64,000 nucleotides of DNA, taken from positions 52,341 to 116,340 of the forward strand of contig JANLZB010000013.1 of assembly GCA_031366005.1 (NCBI GenBank), written 5' to 3'. The notes under the pieces are model-generated. The model searched no databases and had not been told where the DNA came from. It worked only from the letters and a program-made list of their open reading frames with translations. A program made the position numbers and the translations under genes. The stretch comes from JANLUX01 sp031366005 (lineage in GTDB: Bacteria > Bacteroidota > Bacteroidia > AKYH767-A > OLB10). Of the stretch, positions 52,501 through 61,249 are shown one piece after another. How positions within the stretch are numbered: position 1 is the stretch's first letter; each line of letters starts with the position of its first letter.

Positions 52501-54838
52501 TTTTATTGGGTATAGTTGCGAATGTGATAAATTGTGTTGCTTGATTTACTGTCAACGTCTGTGATGAGTCAGGTGCAGGATTATAATTATTATTTCCAAC
52601 CTGCGAAGCGGTAATAAGGGTTGACCCTGCACCCACAATGGTAACCGTATCATTTGATATGGTCGCAACAGAAGTGTTAGAACTTACATAGGTAACTGGT
52701 AACCCGGAACTTGCAGAAGCTGTCAGCTTAAATGGTGGGTTGTTAAATGTTTTTGACAGTAAAGCACTAAAGGATATCGTCTGATTGGCTTTGGCAATAT
52801 TTGCTGTTAATCCTGTTGGTTGAGTTAAGGTATAATTTGAAGCATTTGCACCTCCTAAGTTACTGGTTGAAGTTATAGCTATAGCGGTACCAGCATTCGA
52901 AGAAACAAATAAACCTATACCTGATAAGGTAACAATGTCATTATTAACAACCCCATTCAATGTGCCTGATATAGTTGCGTTGGTATTACCATCATATATT
53001 TTATCATTTGCCAAAGCATTAAGTATTGTTAACGCTTTAGGCGTTACCGAGCTTAGCACTGTGGCCACAGTTGGGTTGTTTGAACCCGTACTTGTAAGCG
53101 TAATATTACCGGAATAAGAACCTACAATGGTGGTTGCACTAAGCCTAACGTAAATTGTAGTGTTACTAACATTTCCTCCTGTTTGCACCAAAACCAGTGA
53201 AGTTGAATAAGTTCCACCTGAAGAAATTTCGAAACCTAGTGGTGCGTTTATTGTTATGTCATCCGCTAAACCAGTTCCTGAAACAGTAAAGGTTGTTGGA
53301 GTTACTGATGCAGTACCATAAGTAGTGCTTACATCAGAAAGGGAACCCGTGGTGGAGATAACTGATGAAGGAGGTGCATCCGTTGTAAAAGTGGTGACTG
53401 AACCATAACTATAAGTAGCATTATTATACACATAAGATTTATATGAATAACCTGTGCTTGCGGGTAAGCCAGTTAACCCATAGGAATATGTACCAGTAGT
53501 TAATCCTGCAACTGTTTGTTTAACAACTCCTGTACCACCAACTAACGGATTGTTGTTTACTGATGTTTGAGAATAAACAAAACCTTTCTCTGTAGTAGAA
53601 GGACAAACTCCTAAAGTTGTAACATTACCATTGAGTGTTGCTGAATTATTAGTTATGCCTGAAGCAGGATCTGAAAAAACAACTGGAGAAACGGAAGCTA
53701 TTCCACTCCCAGATAAGTTAATAGTGGATGAATTACTCCCTGGAGTTGTGCTCGTCACAGTAATGGCTGCGCTTTGAGCACCTCCGCTGGAAGGTGTGAA
53801 AGTAACATTGAAAGTAGCAAATCCATTTGCAGGAATAATTGAAGGAGTATCAATAACTGCAAATTGCGGATTGTTAGATGTTAGAGAAATTCCTGTTGCA
53901 GTTGCACCTGTGTTGTATATAGTATCCCGGACAGGATTACCAGCAGTTCCAACACAATAAGTGCCATGAGCAGTCGGTCCGGAAACGGATAAATTAGGAG
54001 CGGAAGGAGGGGTTACTGATGCCCATGTAGTACCCACTCTCATTTCGTCAATCTGAATGGTTCCAGGAGTAGCGCTGGCAGCGTCCTGTCTTAAAAAAAC
54101 TCTTTGAAAACTCGTTAAGTCAGTGCCCGCATTCGCAGCAATTGAACTATATGGTGGTTCGCTTCCGCCAAAGGATATTGGGTTTAACCATATTTTCACA
54201 CTGTCATTAGTTATTCCTGAAATAATTTTATTTGCAATAACAACCAAATAAGTTGTGTTTACGCTTAAAGTATTTGGAAGCCATACGGTATTAGCGGTAG
54301 TGGTTCGGGGATTAATGCCGATATTAAAATTAGCTCCACTTAATCTCAGCCATACGGTCGCTGCAAAATTTGATGTCGTTCCATCAAGCAATCCAATTGT
54401 ATAACCTCCTGTTGTATTTAATGAACCCAATGCTGTAATATTTAATAAAAAAGAACAATAGACTGTTCCTGAAGTTTGACTTGAATAGGCTGTATAATAA
54501 TCAGTACCAGCACCGCCATAGGTTACCTTATTTCCAATAGATGGCTGTAATCCAGCATAATTCAAACTTCCACTTGTAACTAATATTGAATCTCCAGTAT
54601 TAACTCTCGACCATACATTAGAACTTTGAATAACCAAATCGTTAGTAGCATGAGGCGTATAGTTAAATGGCTCTGAAAGCAACTGCCCCCAACTAACTGT
54701 AGAATGTGCAAGCACGAAAAATAAAACCATTGAAAATAATAAGAGGAAAGATTTATTACGCAGCTTGTAATCATTTTGCGGCTGATTAATTACAAAATGC
54801 GATTTATCTAATTTCAAAGTGTAAGTAGATGTAGTCAT
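46586..54838 (-). CDS. Giant multidomain surface protein (2750 residues)
   Basis: A signal sequence with a long polar N-tail (hydrophobic core about 29-48, then VSWGQ). In order: a LamG-like start (SEPFNYTPHATNDL), an Ig/choice-of-anchor region, a YDG-type repeat near 616 (NDKIYDGNTNATISG), two pairs of BIG_2-like repeats (about 683-855 and 1113-1283; SVATIS..TVTIxGxGxxxITASQ), a fibronectin III unit near 1500, SprB repeats near 1791 and 2483 (SCNGSTNGSISV; NCFGVADGSAEA), a nidogen-like part at about 2050-2236, and a terminal module at 2643-2750. SprB-type repeats belong to gliding adhesins. There is no T9SS type A or B tail; the last 108 residues instead match the end of the protein at 55043. 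Confidence 0.88.
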   Translation of the reverse strand: MTTSTYTLKLDKSHFVINQPQNDYKLRNKSFLLLFSMVLFFVLAHSTVSWGQLLSEPFNYTPHATNDLVIQSSNVWSRVNTGDSILVTSGSLNYAGLQPSIGNKVTYGGAGTDYYTAYSSQTSGTVYCSFLLNITALGSLNTTGGYTIGLLDGTTSNFAATVWLRLSGANFNIGINPRTTTANTVWLPNTLSVNTTYLVVIANKIISGITNDSVKIWLNPISFGGSEPPYSSIAANAGTDLTSFQRVFLRQDAASATPGTIQIDEMRVGTTWASVTPPSAPNLSVSGPTAHGTYCVGTAGNPVRDTIYNTGATATGISLTSNNPQFAVIDTPSIIPANGFATFNVTFTPSSGGAQSAAITVTSTTPGSNSSTINLSGSGIASVSPVVFSDPASGITNNSATLNGNVTTLGVCPSTTEKGFVYSQTSVNNNPLVGGTGVVKQTVAGLTTGTYSYGLTGLPASTGYSYKSYVYNNATYSYGSVTTFTTDAPPSSVISTTGSLSDVSTTYGTASVTPTTFTVSGTGLADDITINAPLGFEISSGGTYSTSLVLVQTGGNVSNTTIYVRLSATTIVGSYSGNITLTSTGSNNPTVATVLSSVTPKALTILNALANDKIYDGNTNATISGTLNGVVNNDIVTLSGIGLFVSSNAGTAIAITSTSNLGGANASNYTLTQPTGLTANIAKANQTISFSALLSKTFNNPPFKLTASASSGLPVTYVSSNTSVATISNDTVTIVGAGSTLITASQVGNNNYNPAPDSSQTLTVNQATQFITFATIPNKTINDAPFPLSATASSGLSISYVSSNTAVATVSGNTVTIQGVGTTIITASQPGNTNYLPATDVTRNLTVTYPLVAAWDFTGLNTVATAAATTFSTNLNTSNLITRGAGAAASSGANSFRTTGFQNNGISPTNTDYFQVTLGASSGKALSLSSIDANFNGTSGFFATPGVTSQFAFSLNGTNFTLIGSPVTSTSLTMPQVTLTGVSALQNVPSGSTITIRYYASGQTATGGWGFFSSAAGINGLAFAGNVAPIVAPVINSSLTASGNVASPFSYNITATNNPTSFTATGLPSGLSINTITGAITGTPVSAGTTNVSITATNAGGSDNQTLVITIGPGNQTITFGALGSKTYGDAPFNLTATASSGLTVTYVSSNNSVATISGNTVTIVSAGTVNIIASQIGNANYNAAPDVTQSLTINKADQIITFGPLSNKLTTDPPFNLTASSSSTLSVSYSSSNTAVVSISGNTATLVGPGTAIITASQSGNGNYNAAMNVAQSQVVIDPNAPILSANSLSGFGNVCLNYVAGPDSFLISGYNLNSDSITVDSLPGMTYSTDNHVFSAALTIIQPGGTFSQTIYVQFTPTAVQSYNGTIKVSGGGAPFINVPVSGSGVNTTASVTTDAATGVTQIEATLPATITNTGCSSVTGYGIEYSLINGFANGAGTPVSGTNLSGGVYSINLTGLNPNTSYYYKAFVNNAGGIFYGTQMNFTTLSLGSPVATAATAIAQNSFTANWNAVSGATSYNLDVSTSNTFTVRLPIVSENFENSMSAFTSTAGTGVFYTGNSVTGDLPAASPFASLGSYAFGKSNGSVTISSGNINTTAYSGVQMNFKLASFSINSTGNGADASDNVNVEVSPDGGITYYSTVKISGNSNAAWAYSATGIASAPYDGNATPVSFQPISGGLRADGFSTVGITNLPSTTNLKIRITLLNNSANERWLIDDFSVTGIQGSFVPGYQNLSVAGNSQSVTGLTGNTFYYYRVRAVSNSGTTGNSNTITALTCTTASLATSVINPSCNGSTNGSISVIATGGTLPYGYLWSNAQTTSTIAGLSQGTYTVTVTSNTGCPATAVVPLSVIPLTSVSISAVSNAICLGDSITLSNTVTGGGLPFHYSWSDGTSIVGTSSSIKVSPSITTSYSLTVTDSCSNSVSTTFTLTINSNPNISVSPASANSCSTNPGTITLTASGNSDSYTWSPAIGLDVTTGSVVHSTTAFNIIYTATGIISSTGCKATVTASITSGNPITVAAAATPVNICNGGSTQLNAVANIPVSNSYSVTAVSYVAPVPNNPTTITSFTDPDDGFASLALPFSFTYFGQSYNQIYIATNGFVSFTDLTGVTGAQLRAVTAFPDVAVPNNRIAICLTDLEIAGSAAIKYWTSGSDFVINFDKIQKWNSATQKISGYIILHSANNTIDVLIGNSNITSAQTLGIENSTGTLGKAVAGRNNSIWSVSTPEAWRFAPIVPSVTLPLYSWSPVIYLNNANIANPYASGITNGPIKYKVIATDPVGGCTAIDSVVINTSIVTPSPKVYPGDSLLCSGQSFYQHVIDTGAYSNGYPIGTTIDWVGISNGLSPDDSVNTSGFSNFAVIVHLPNASCSTLSSTAQVSTHQLNVITDSIQPSPCGSNTGYIKIHVDGTAPFRFSWTDGTNNIHNVQTNSPVDSIINLTGGFYYLTVIDNYGNVNPGLSCTAGPLTYFVSSQGGPSVSITSVTNANCFGVADGSAEALATGGTGNLSYEWFSDSNTPSGNGLTSDPLAAGNYYVQVTDANLCVDTAQFTIGQPTQIILTPGSISATCGNSDGTASIQAQGGNPPYSYTWYNNPDLDASHVIGTNNNTVTDLAPGIYYVVVSDGHGCLKLASVTIGQQSCAITLNLKLFIEGFYIGGGQMQPVLWNADNNYPNMTDCDSIIVELYDSVNLVLIVSTIGVLHIDGTAIVLLPPSTLNGLFYLVIKHRNAIETWSKHPITIGNITNFDFTIPE

Positions 54839-54940
54839 ATGTTATTTGGGCTATTTATTTGAATGAATAAAGGGAATTAAAACGGTCCTGCAAATTACGG
54901 ATTTATTTTTAAACCTGCAGCTAAAATTAATCAGCACATT

Positions 54941-54970
54941 ATTAAATTATTATGGTATCAATAATTTAAT
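54941..54970. repeat. AT-only inverted repeat upstream of the giant gene
   Basis: ATTAAATTATT, eight bases, AATAATTTAAT: a perfect 11-base stem 103 bases before the start at 54838. It could be an operator or a weak terminator for the gene at 55043; no T run follows it. Confidence 0.4.
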
Positions 54971-55042
54971 TTTCAATATAAAAAATATAAAGTGCTTTCT
55001 AAATCTTGCCGTTTCTTCGACTAAATTATGTTGATAGTCCTG

Positions 55043-58000
55043 TTAATGCGTCAAATCAAAACTCATGTTGGGAGCACTAATAAGCAGAGGTAATTTACTC
55101 CAGGTTTCAATACTGTTTCTATGTCGCACAACTATATAATAATTATTACACGAGACTTGCGGGAAGGAAAAATTTCCATTACCATAAATATCAATCGTAC
55201 CTAAAATACTTTGAACTAAATTATTCGGCCAATTTGATTCATGAAGTTCAACCGTAACCGTATCACAAAGTGTAGGATAATTAACTGGATCTATAACAGC
55301 TGCCATGATTCCTCCTCCGATATAAAAACCTTCTATAAAAAATTTCAGGTTTAAAGTTACATTATTAATTAGTGGATAAACAGTAACAGGTAATGTAGAA
55401 GATGCAGGTGAACATCCACTCACTGTTTGAGTAACTGTATAAGTACCAGAATTTGTTACCAATATAGTTGCCGTGGTCTCTCCATTACTCCATAATAATG
55501 AACCTGTATAATTAGAAGCAGTGATACTTGCATTACCACAGTCATTTGTAACAGATAACGCAGGAGATAGTGCTTTTGGAAAGGCATTAGCTGCTGCTGA
55601 AGGACTTACACAGCCGTTTATGGTTTGAGTAAGTGTGTACTGTCCGACTGTATTATTTATTGTAATTGATGAAGCAGTTGAACCAGTACTCCATAACAAG
55701 GAGCCTGTATAATTACCGGCTGTTAAAACAGAATTGGTACAGTTATTAACAACAGTTATTGTTGGCGTAACCGGAATAGCTTTAGGTGCCGCGGTCCCGC
55801 TTCCAATAGCACTTATACATCCATTCACAGTTTGTGTAACAGTATTGGATCCCGCAATTGTCACAGTTATAGAACCAGCTGTTAATCCTGTGCTCCAAAA
55901 TAATGTACCTGAGTAATTGGTGGCAGTTAAAATGGAATTTCCACAATTATTTGTTACTATAACAATAGGTGCCGATGGAATTGATTTTGGTGCTGCAATT
56001 CCACTGCCTGCCGCGCTTACACAGCCTGCAATAGTTTGCGTAACTGTTCGTGTACCAGCAGATGCAACTGTTATTGATGCAGTATTAGCATTAGTACTCC
56101 ATAAAAGAGTTCCTGTAAAATTGCTGGCTGTTAAAGTAGAATTACCGCAATTATTTGTTACTGTCACAATAGGTGCAGAAGGAATTGTTTTTGGAGATGC
56201 TGTACCATTGGTCGCAGCGCTTACACAACCATTTACTGTTTGTGTGACTGTTACTACACCGGAGGTAGTTAAATTAATTGACGCAGAAGTTGCTCCCGTA
56301 CTCCATAATAAAGCTCCTGTATAATTACTAGCGGTCAATATTGAACTACCACAATTATTGGAAACTGAGACAGTTGGAGCTGAAGGAATAGACTTTGGTG
56401 ACGAAGAACCACTTCCTGCAGCACTTGTACAACCATTTACCGTTTGTGTTACAGTATAACTACCCGTAAACGATACTGTGATGGTTGAAGTATTTGCCCC
56501 TGTGCTCCATAATAATGACCCAGTATAACCAGATGCAATAAGTGATGAATTGCCACAATTATTAACAACCGAAACGGAAGGTGCTGAAGGAATCCCTTTG
56601 GGGGCGGCTATACCATTACCACCTGCACTTACACATCCATTCACCGTTTGAGTTACAGTATATGTGCCTGCTGTTGTTACTGTTATTGAAGCAGTAGCAG
56701 CACCTGTACTCCATAATAAAGATCCTGTATAATTACCGGCTGTCATTACTGAATTTATACAATTATTTGTTACTGTAACTGTTGGCGCTGAAGGTATCGT
56801 CTTGGGGTTTGCAGTTATACTACCATTTGCACTTATACATCCATTTACTGTTTGGGTAACAGAATATGAGCCAGCTGCAGATACGGTTATTGAGGTGGTG
56901 GTTGATCCTGTACTCCATAATAACGACCCGGTGAAACTTCCTGCCGTTAACAATGAATTACCACAATTATTTGTGGCTGTTACAGTGGGGGCGGAGGGAA
57001 CTGTTTTGGGTGTTGCCGTTCCACTACCTGAAGAACTTACACATCCGTTTATCGTTTGTGTAACAGTACTATTACCTGCTGATACTACCGTGATGGTTGC
57101 AGTATTGGCTCCGGTATTCCATAACAGTGATCCTGTATAATTAGCTGCCGTCAATTGTGAACTGCCGCAATTGTCACTTACTGTCACCGTGGGAGCTGAG
57201 GGAATTGATTTGGGTGCTGATGTACCACTTGCTCCTGTACTGGTACATCCATTCACTGTTTGGGTAACGGTATACGTTCCTGCTGTTGCTACAGTAATGG
57301 AGGAAGTGCTTGCTCCTGTATTCCATAATAATGTTCCTGTATAATTGCTTGCTGTCAATACCGAATTGCCACAATTGTTAGTTACCGTAACTATAGGTGC
57401 CGAAGGAATATCAATTGGTGCCGCTGTGCCACTACCTGAATTTGTACACCCATTTACTGTTTGGGTAACTGTATAGGAACCCGAAGCGCTTATGGTAATA
57501 GAGGCTGTACTGGCTCCTGTACTCCATAATATTGATCCGGTGTAATTAGCTGCCGTTAATACTGAATTACCACAATTATTTACCACACTCACAGTAGGTG
57601 CTGAGGGGATTGACTTTGGAGCAGCTGTGCCGCTACCTGATGCGCTCACGCATCCATTCACCGTTTGTGTAACGGTATATGTTCCCACTGTTGATACTGT
57701 TATTGAAGCAGTAGCAGCACCTGTACTCCATAATAATGATCCCGTATAATTACCGGCTGTTAATACTGAGTTGCCACAATTATCTGAAACCGTAACTGTT
57801 GGCGCTGAGGGTATCGTCTTGGGTGCTGCAGCTCCACTAACTGAACTCGTACATCCATTTGCTATTGTTTGTGTAACGGTATAAACATCTGTAATAATTA
57901 CTGATATTGATGAGGTGCTCGCACCTGTACTCCACAATAATGATCCTGTATAACTTCCTGCAGTTAACAATGAATTACCACAATTATTAATTACCGTTAA

Positions 58001-61000
58001 TGTGGGCGCAGAAGGTATGGTTTTGGGTGATGCAGAACTTGATGCAGCGGGGCTAATACAACCATTTAAGGATTGAGTAAGTGTATAGGATGCTGAAGCT
58101 GTTACCGATATTGATCCTGATGTAGCTCCTGTGCTCCACAATAAGGAACCAGTGTAATTACCTGCAGTTAACACAGAATTACCGCAGTTATCAGATACTG
58201 TTATTGTAGGGGCTAAGGGAATGGATTTAGGAGATGCTGTTGCATTAGCTGCTGCGCTGGTACATCCATTCACTGTTTGGGTAACTGAGTACGTGCCAGA
58301 AGTTGTTACAGTAATGGAAGCGGTATTTTGTCCTGTATTCCATAGTAAAGAACCTGTATAATTACTTGCTGTCAATATAGAACTGCCGCAATTATCAACT
58401 ACCGTTACGGTTGGTGCAATAGACCCTCCAGTTGGAGCAGCAGTACCGCTGACCGAGAGACTAGGACATCCGTTTAAAGTTTGAGTGACTGAATAATTAC
58501 CGGCAGTGGTTACAGTAATAGAAGCAGAAGTGGCACCTGTACTCCACAACAAAGACCCCGTATAATTACTTGCTGTTAAAAGAGAATTACCGCAATTATT
58601 ATTAACACTTACAGATGGTGCCAATGGTACCGTTTTAGGTGCTGATGTGCCACTGCCCTGTGCACTCTCACAGCCATTCACTGTCTGGGTAACCACAAAT
58701 GTGCCAGAAGAATTAACAGTAATAGATGCTGTATTTTGTCCTGTATTCCAAAGTAAAGACCCCGTGTAATTTCCGGCAGTTAACACTGCATTGCCACAGT
58801 TATTAGTAACTGTCACTGTTGGTGCGGACGGAATAGGATTAGGAGCTGCTGTTCCACTACCTGCCGCACTTATGCACCCGTTAACTGTCTGCGTAAGAGT
58901 GTACGTACCTGATATGTTTGCAGTAATGGAAGCTGTAGTAGCTCCAGTACTCCAAAGTAAAGTTCCTGTATAATTGCTTGCAATTAAGGTCGAATATGTA
59001 CAGTTATTTGAAACTATAATTGTAGGTGATGATGGAACTGCTTTTGGTGCTGCTGTACCAGAAGCAGAAGGACTTGAACATCCGCCCACAGTTTGAGTGA
59101 CAGTATAGTTACCTGCAGTTGAAACCGTTGTAGAAGCTGTCGTAGCCCCGGTACTCCACAATAATGACCCTGTATAGTTGCTTACAGTTAATACTGTATT
59201 GCCACAGTTGTTAACTGCCGTTACCGTAGGCGCTGATGGGGTAATGTCTGTGTGCGTAACAATTCCCGTAATTGAATTACACACATCTGCAGTACAGGGG
59301 TTTCCATCATTCGTGATTCCGGTTGTAAAAGTAAAAACTGAACAACCCGTGGCAGTCCCTGTACCATTTCGTGGAGCTATTTTCCAGGAATATGCCTGGT
59401 TGGATAATAAAGTTCCGGTAGTGTAGCTTGTACCCGACTGATTTGATGATACCAAAGTAGTTGCAGAACCAGAACCCGTATTAAAATAGACATCATAGCC
59501 GCAGGCATCCGAAATAGAAGGCCAGCTCAAAGTAGTGCCACAATCTGTTATGCCCGTAGCTCCTGAAACAGGTGAAGTTGGAGCTGCAATACATGAAGGC
59601 ACTCCCACTTGCGATAGACAAATAGAAAAGTCTCCTTCTTGTAAAGGAATGGACCATACACGAATTAAATAGTTGGTATTAATTGTTAATCCCGTGATGG
59701 TTGCCGGACCATTTGCAGGAGCCAAACAGAATATTTCAGGAGTTCCAAAAGCTGTATAAATAGCATATTCCATAATACCTGTATTTGGAGTAATATTCAA
59801 GGTTAATTGACAATTTGCTCCCGAATTAAATGAATACCAAACATCATTTAAAAGACCAAAAGAAGCGCATGCAGGAGTTCCACCACCACCAGTAGATGCG
59901 TTTATAGTGCTTCCAAACACACCATTTATTGGACAATTTTGCAAGGAATTAATATTTAAAACTTGTGGTGAATTTGAAGAATCATTTCCCGGAGGACTGG
60001 GACACGGATCAGGACTTTGATAAACTTCGAGTATGTAATTTCCTATATCAGTATTAACATATGGCCATGTTCGGACATAATAAGTGTGACCAGGAATATA
60101 ATTACAAAGTTGAATTTCAGGCATTGAATCATTTACATCATCACTACATTCTAACAAATAACCAGTGCCGGGACAATCTGTCCAAAGTTCCATAACAAGA
60201 TCTCTTAGAGTGCCTACTCTTGTAAAAATAAACAATCTATTGCCGGTAGCAGGAGCAACAAACTTTGTCCACCGGTCCGCATCAGCCGAATTCCCTGCAG
60301 TGTCAAAACAAACACCATTGGGTCCGTCCTGTGTATAACCAGGAACCAACAAAGTGCCGATAGCACTTAGGGAATCAGAAGCTACAGCTATAAGAAGAGG
60401 ACTATCAGTACATGATTCCCCCAAAGGAGGCGTCCAGGTATAGGTTTGACCACTGGCAGGAGTAACAGTTGTGGTATGAACCATAAACGAATTATTTGCT
60501 GTTCCTGCAGCAGACGTTGACCAGGAACCGGTTGAAGTCCTGTTATTTATATTATCTGGAAATACATTACCCACACCCCGCAATCCCACTTGTGGACCAG
60601 ATGCAGTACTCGTATTGGTAGTAGTGCAGGTTCCATAAACAATACTTATAAGTTGTTTACCTAAAATACCACCGGCTTCGGATAACCTAATTTGAAAATT
60701 ATAGTTTTCTGTAAAAGTGCTCGAATTAGATGACCTCCTGAATTTAGAGAATTGAATTGCAAAAGTGCGATTAGGTGCGGTTCCTATAACTTCATAGCTT
60801 ATTTCACCAAGGTTACTTGTATTTGTGTTTGCTGATAAATTTTGTCCTATGGCAGATATTGCGCGTAAATACGTATTGCTGCTGCTTAATGGAGTGTAAT
60901 TAGTTGTTACAGGAGCGGTGGTTCCAAAACTGATAAAACCATTTGTGCTGATTTTGCAGGTCCTATAGATTGCTCCTGCGAATGCAAAGTCGAATGGTAT

Positions 61001-61249
61001 GATACTGTCAGCTAATGTATAAATAATGTCATTTCCTAACCCTGGATCACTTGTAGCACTTGCAGTGGCTGTAAATACTATGATACGACCGGCAGTTAAA
61101 GGAATATACGTACCTGAGTTTTGTGAAAATGTGTAACTGTTTACATCCGCATACGAATGCAAAACAAATGAAAACATTAACAACAAACCTAATAGATATT
61201 TTTTCAAACCGGGTTTGGTGAAAGAAGTAATATTTCGACAATATTCCAT
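55043..61249 (-). CDS. Giant surface protein with 19 tandem 68-residue repeats (2068 residues)
   Basis: Signal peptide (about 1-34, GLKKYLLGLLLMFSFVLHSYA). Residues 40-270 form an N-terminal sandwich seen in Bacteroidota surface proteins (FDFAFAGAIYRTCKISTNGFISFG). Two PPC-like domains follow (about 285-540) and a fibronectin-like unit (550-640). Near 653 is one copy of a Cys motif NDGNPCTADVCNSITG. From 669 to 1960 come 19 repeats of about 68 residues, each with NNCGNS.LTA.NYTGSLLWSTG and TVTQTVNGC, hence two Cys per unit that could pair. The C-terminal 108 residues match those of the 2750-residue protein. There is no T9SS tail. Probably an extended surface stalk; ligand unknown. Confidence 0.88.
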   Translation of the reverse strand: MEYCRNITSFTKPGLKKYLLGLLLMFSFVLHSYADVNSYTFSQNSGTYIPLTAGRIIVFTATASATSDPGLGNDIIYTLADSIIPFDFAFAGAIYRTCKISTNGFISFGTTAPVTTNYTPLSSSNTYLRAISAIGQNLSANTNTSNLGEISYEVIGTAPNRTFAIQFSKFRRSSNSSTFTENYNFQIRLSEAGGILGKQLISIVYGTCTTTNTSTASGPQVGLRGVGNVFPDNINNRTSTGSWSTSAAGTANNSFMVHTTTVTPASGQTYTWTPPLGESCTDSPLLIAVASDSLSAIGTLLVPGYTQDGPNGVCFDTAGNSADADRWTKFVAPATGNRLFIFTRVGTLRDLVMELWTDCPGTGYLLECSDDVNDSMPEIQLCNYIPGHTYYVRTWPYVNTDIGNYILEVYQSPDPCPSPPGNDSSNSPQVLNINSLQNCPINGVFGSTINASTGGGGTPACASFGLLNDVWYSFNSGANCQLTLNITPNTGIMEYAIYTAFGTPEIFCLAPANGPATITGLTINTNYLIRVWSIPLQEGDFSICLSQVGVPSCIAAPTSPVSGATGITDCGTTLSWPSISDACGYDVYFNTGSGSATTLVSSNQSGTSYTTGTLLSNQAYSWKIAPRNGTGTATGCSVFTFTTGITNDGNPCTADVCNSITGIVTHTDITPSAPTVTAVNNCGNTVLTVSNYTGSLLWSTGATTASTTVSTAGNYTVTQTVGGCSSPSASGTAAPKAVPSSPTIIVSNNCTYSTLIASNYTGTLLWSTGATTASITANISGTYTLTQTVNGCISAAGSGTAAPNPIPSAPTVTVTNNCGNAVLTAGNYTGSLLWNTGQNTASITVNSSGTFVVTQTVNGCESAQGSGTSAPKTVPLAPSVSVNNNCGNSLLTASNYTGSLLWSTGATSASITVTTAGNYSVTQTLNGCPSLSVSGTAAPTGGSIAPTVTVVDNCGSSILTASNYTGSLLWNTGQNTASITVTTSGTYSVTQTVNGCTSAAANATASPKSIPLAPTITVSDNCGNSVLTAGNYTGSLLWSTGATSGSISVTASASYTLTQSLNGCISPAASSSASPKTIPSAPTLTVINNCGNSLLTAGSYTGSLLWSTGASTSSISVIITDVYTVTQTIANGCTSSVSGAAAPKTIPSAPTVTVSDNCGNSVLTAGNYTGSLLWSTGAATASITVSTVGTYTVTQTVNGCVSASGSGTAAPKSIPSAPTVSVVNNCGNSVLTAANYTGSILWSTGASTASITISASGSYTVTQTVNGCTNSGSGTAAPIDIPSAPIVTVTNNCGNSVLTASNYTGTLLWNTGASTSSITVATAGTYTVTQTVNGCTSTGASGTSAPKSIPSAPTVTVSDNCGSSQLTAANYTGSLLWNTGANTATITVVSAGNSTVTQTINGCVSSSGSGTATPKTVPSAPTVTATNNCGNSLLTAGSFTGSLLWSTGSTTTSITVSAAGSYSVTQTVNGCISANGSITANPKTIPSAPTVTVTNNCINSVMTAGNYTGSLLWSTGAATASITVTTAGTYTVTQTVNGCVSAGGNGIAAPKGIPSAPSVSVVNNCGNSSLIASGYTGSLLWSTGANTSTITVSFTGSYTVTQTVNGCTSAAGSGSSSPKSIPSAPTVSVSNNCGSSILTASNYTGALLWSTGATSASINLTTSGVVTVTQTVNGCVSAATNGTASPKTIPSAPIVTVTNNCGNSTLTASNFTGTLLWSTNANTASITVASAGTRTVTQTIAGCVSAAGSGIAAPKSIPSAPIVIVTNNCGNSILTATNYSGTLFWSTGLTAGSITVTIAGSNTVTQTVNGCISAIGSGTAAPKAIPVTPTITVVNNCTNSVLTAGNYTGSLLWSTGSTASSITINNTVGQYTLTQTINGCVSPSAAANAFPKALSPALSVTNDCGNASITASNYTGSLLWSNGETTATILVTNSGTYTVTQTVSGCSPASSTLPVTVYPLINNVTLNLKFFIEGFYIGGGIMAAVIDPVNYPTLCDTVTVELHESNWPNNLVQSILGTIDIYGNGNFSFPQVSCNNYYIVVRHRNSIETWSKLPLLISAPNMSFDLTH
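55368..59242 (-). repeat. Tandem array of 19 units of about 204 bases, coding
   Basis: In-frame repeats coding P-S-A-P-T-V-T-V...NNCGNS...GSLLWSTG...TVTQTVNGC...APKSI. Units differ by scattered substitutions and a few one-codon indels; they are not identical, so the array is not very recent. It produces long spurious open frames on the plus strand. Confidence 0.92.

Noticed and set aside
55734..59426. Several plus-strand open frames across the repeat array
   Set aside because: They are antisense shadows of the 68-residue repeats; their own 'repeats' reflect the coding repeats opposite and they have no starts, signals or families of their own.
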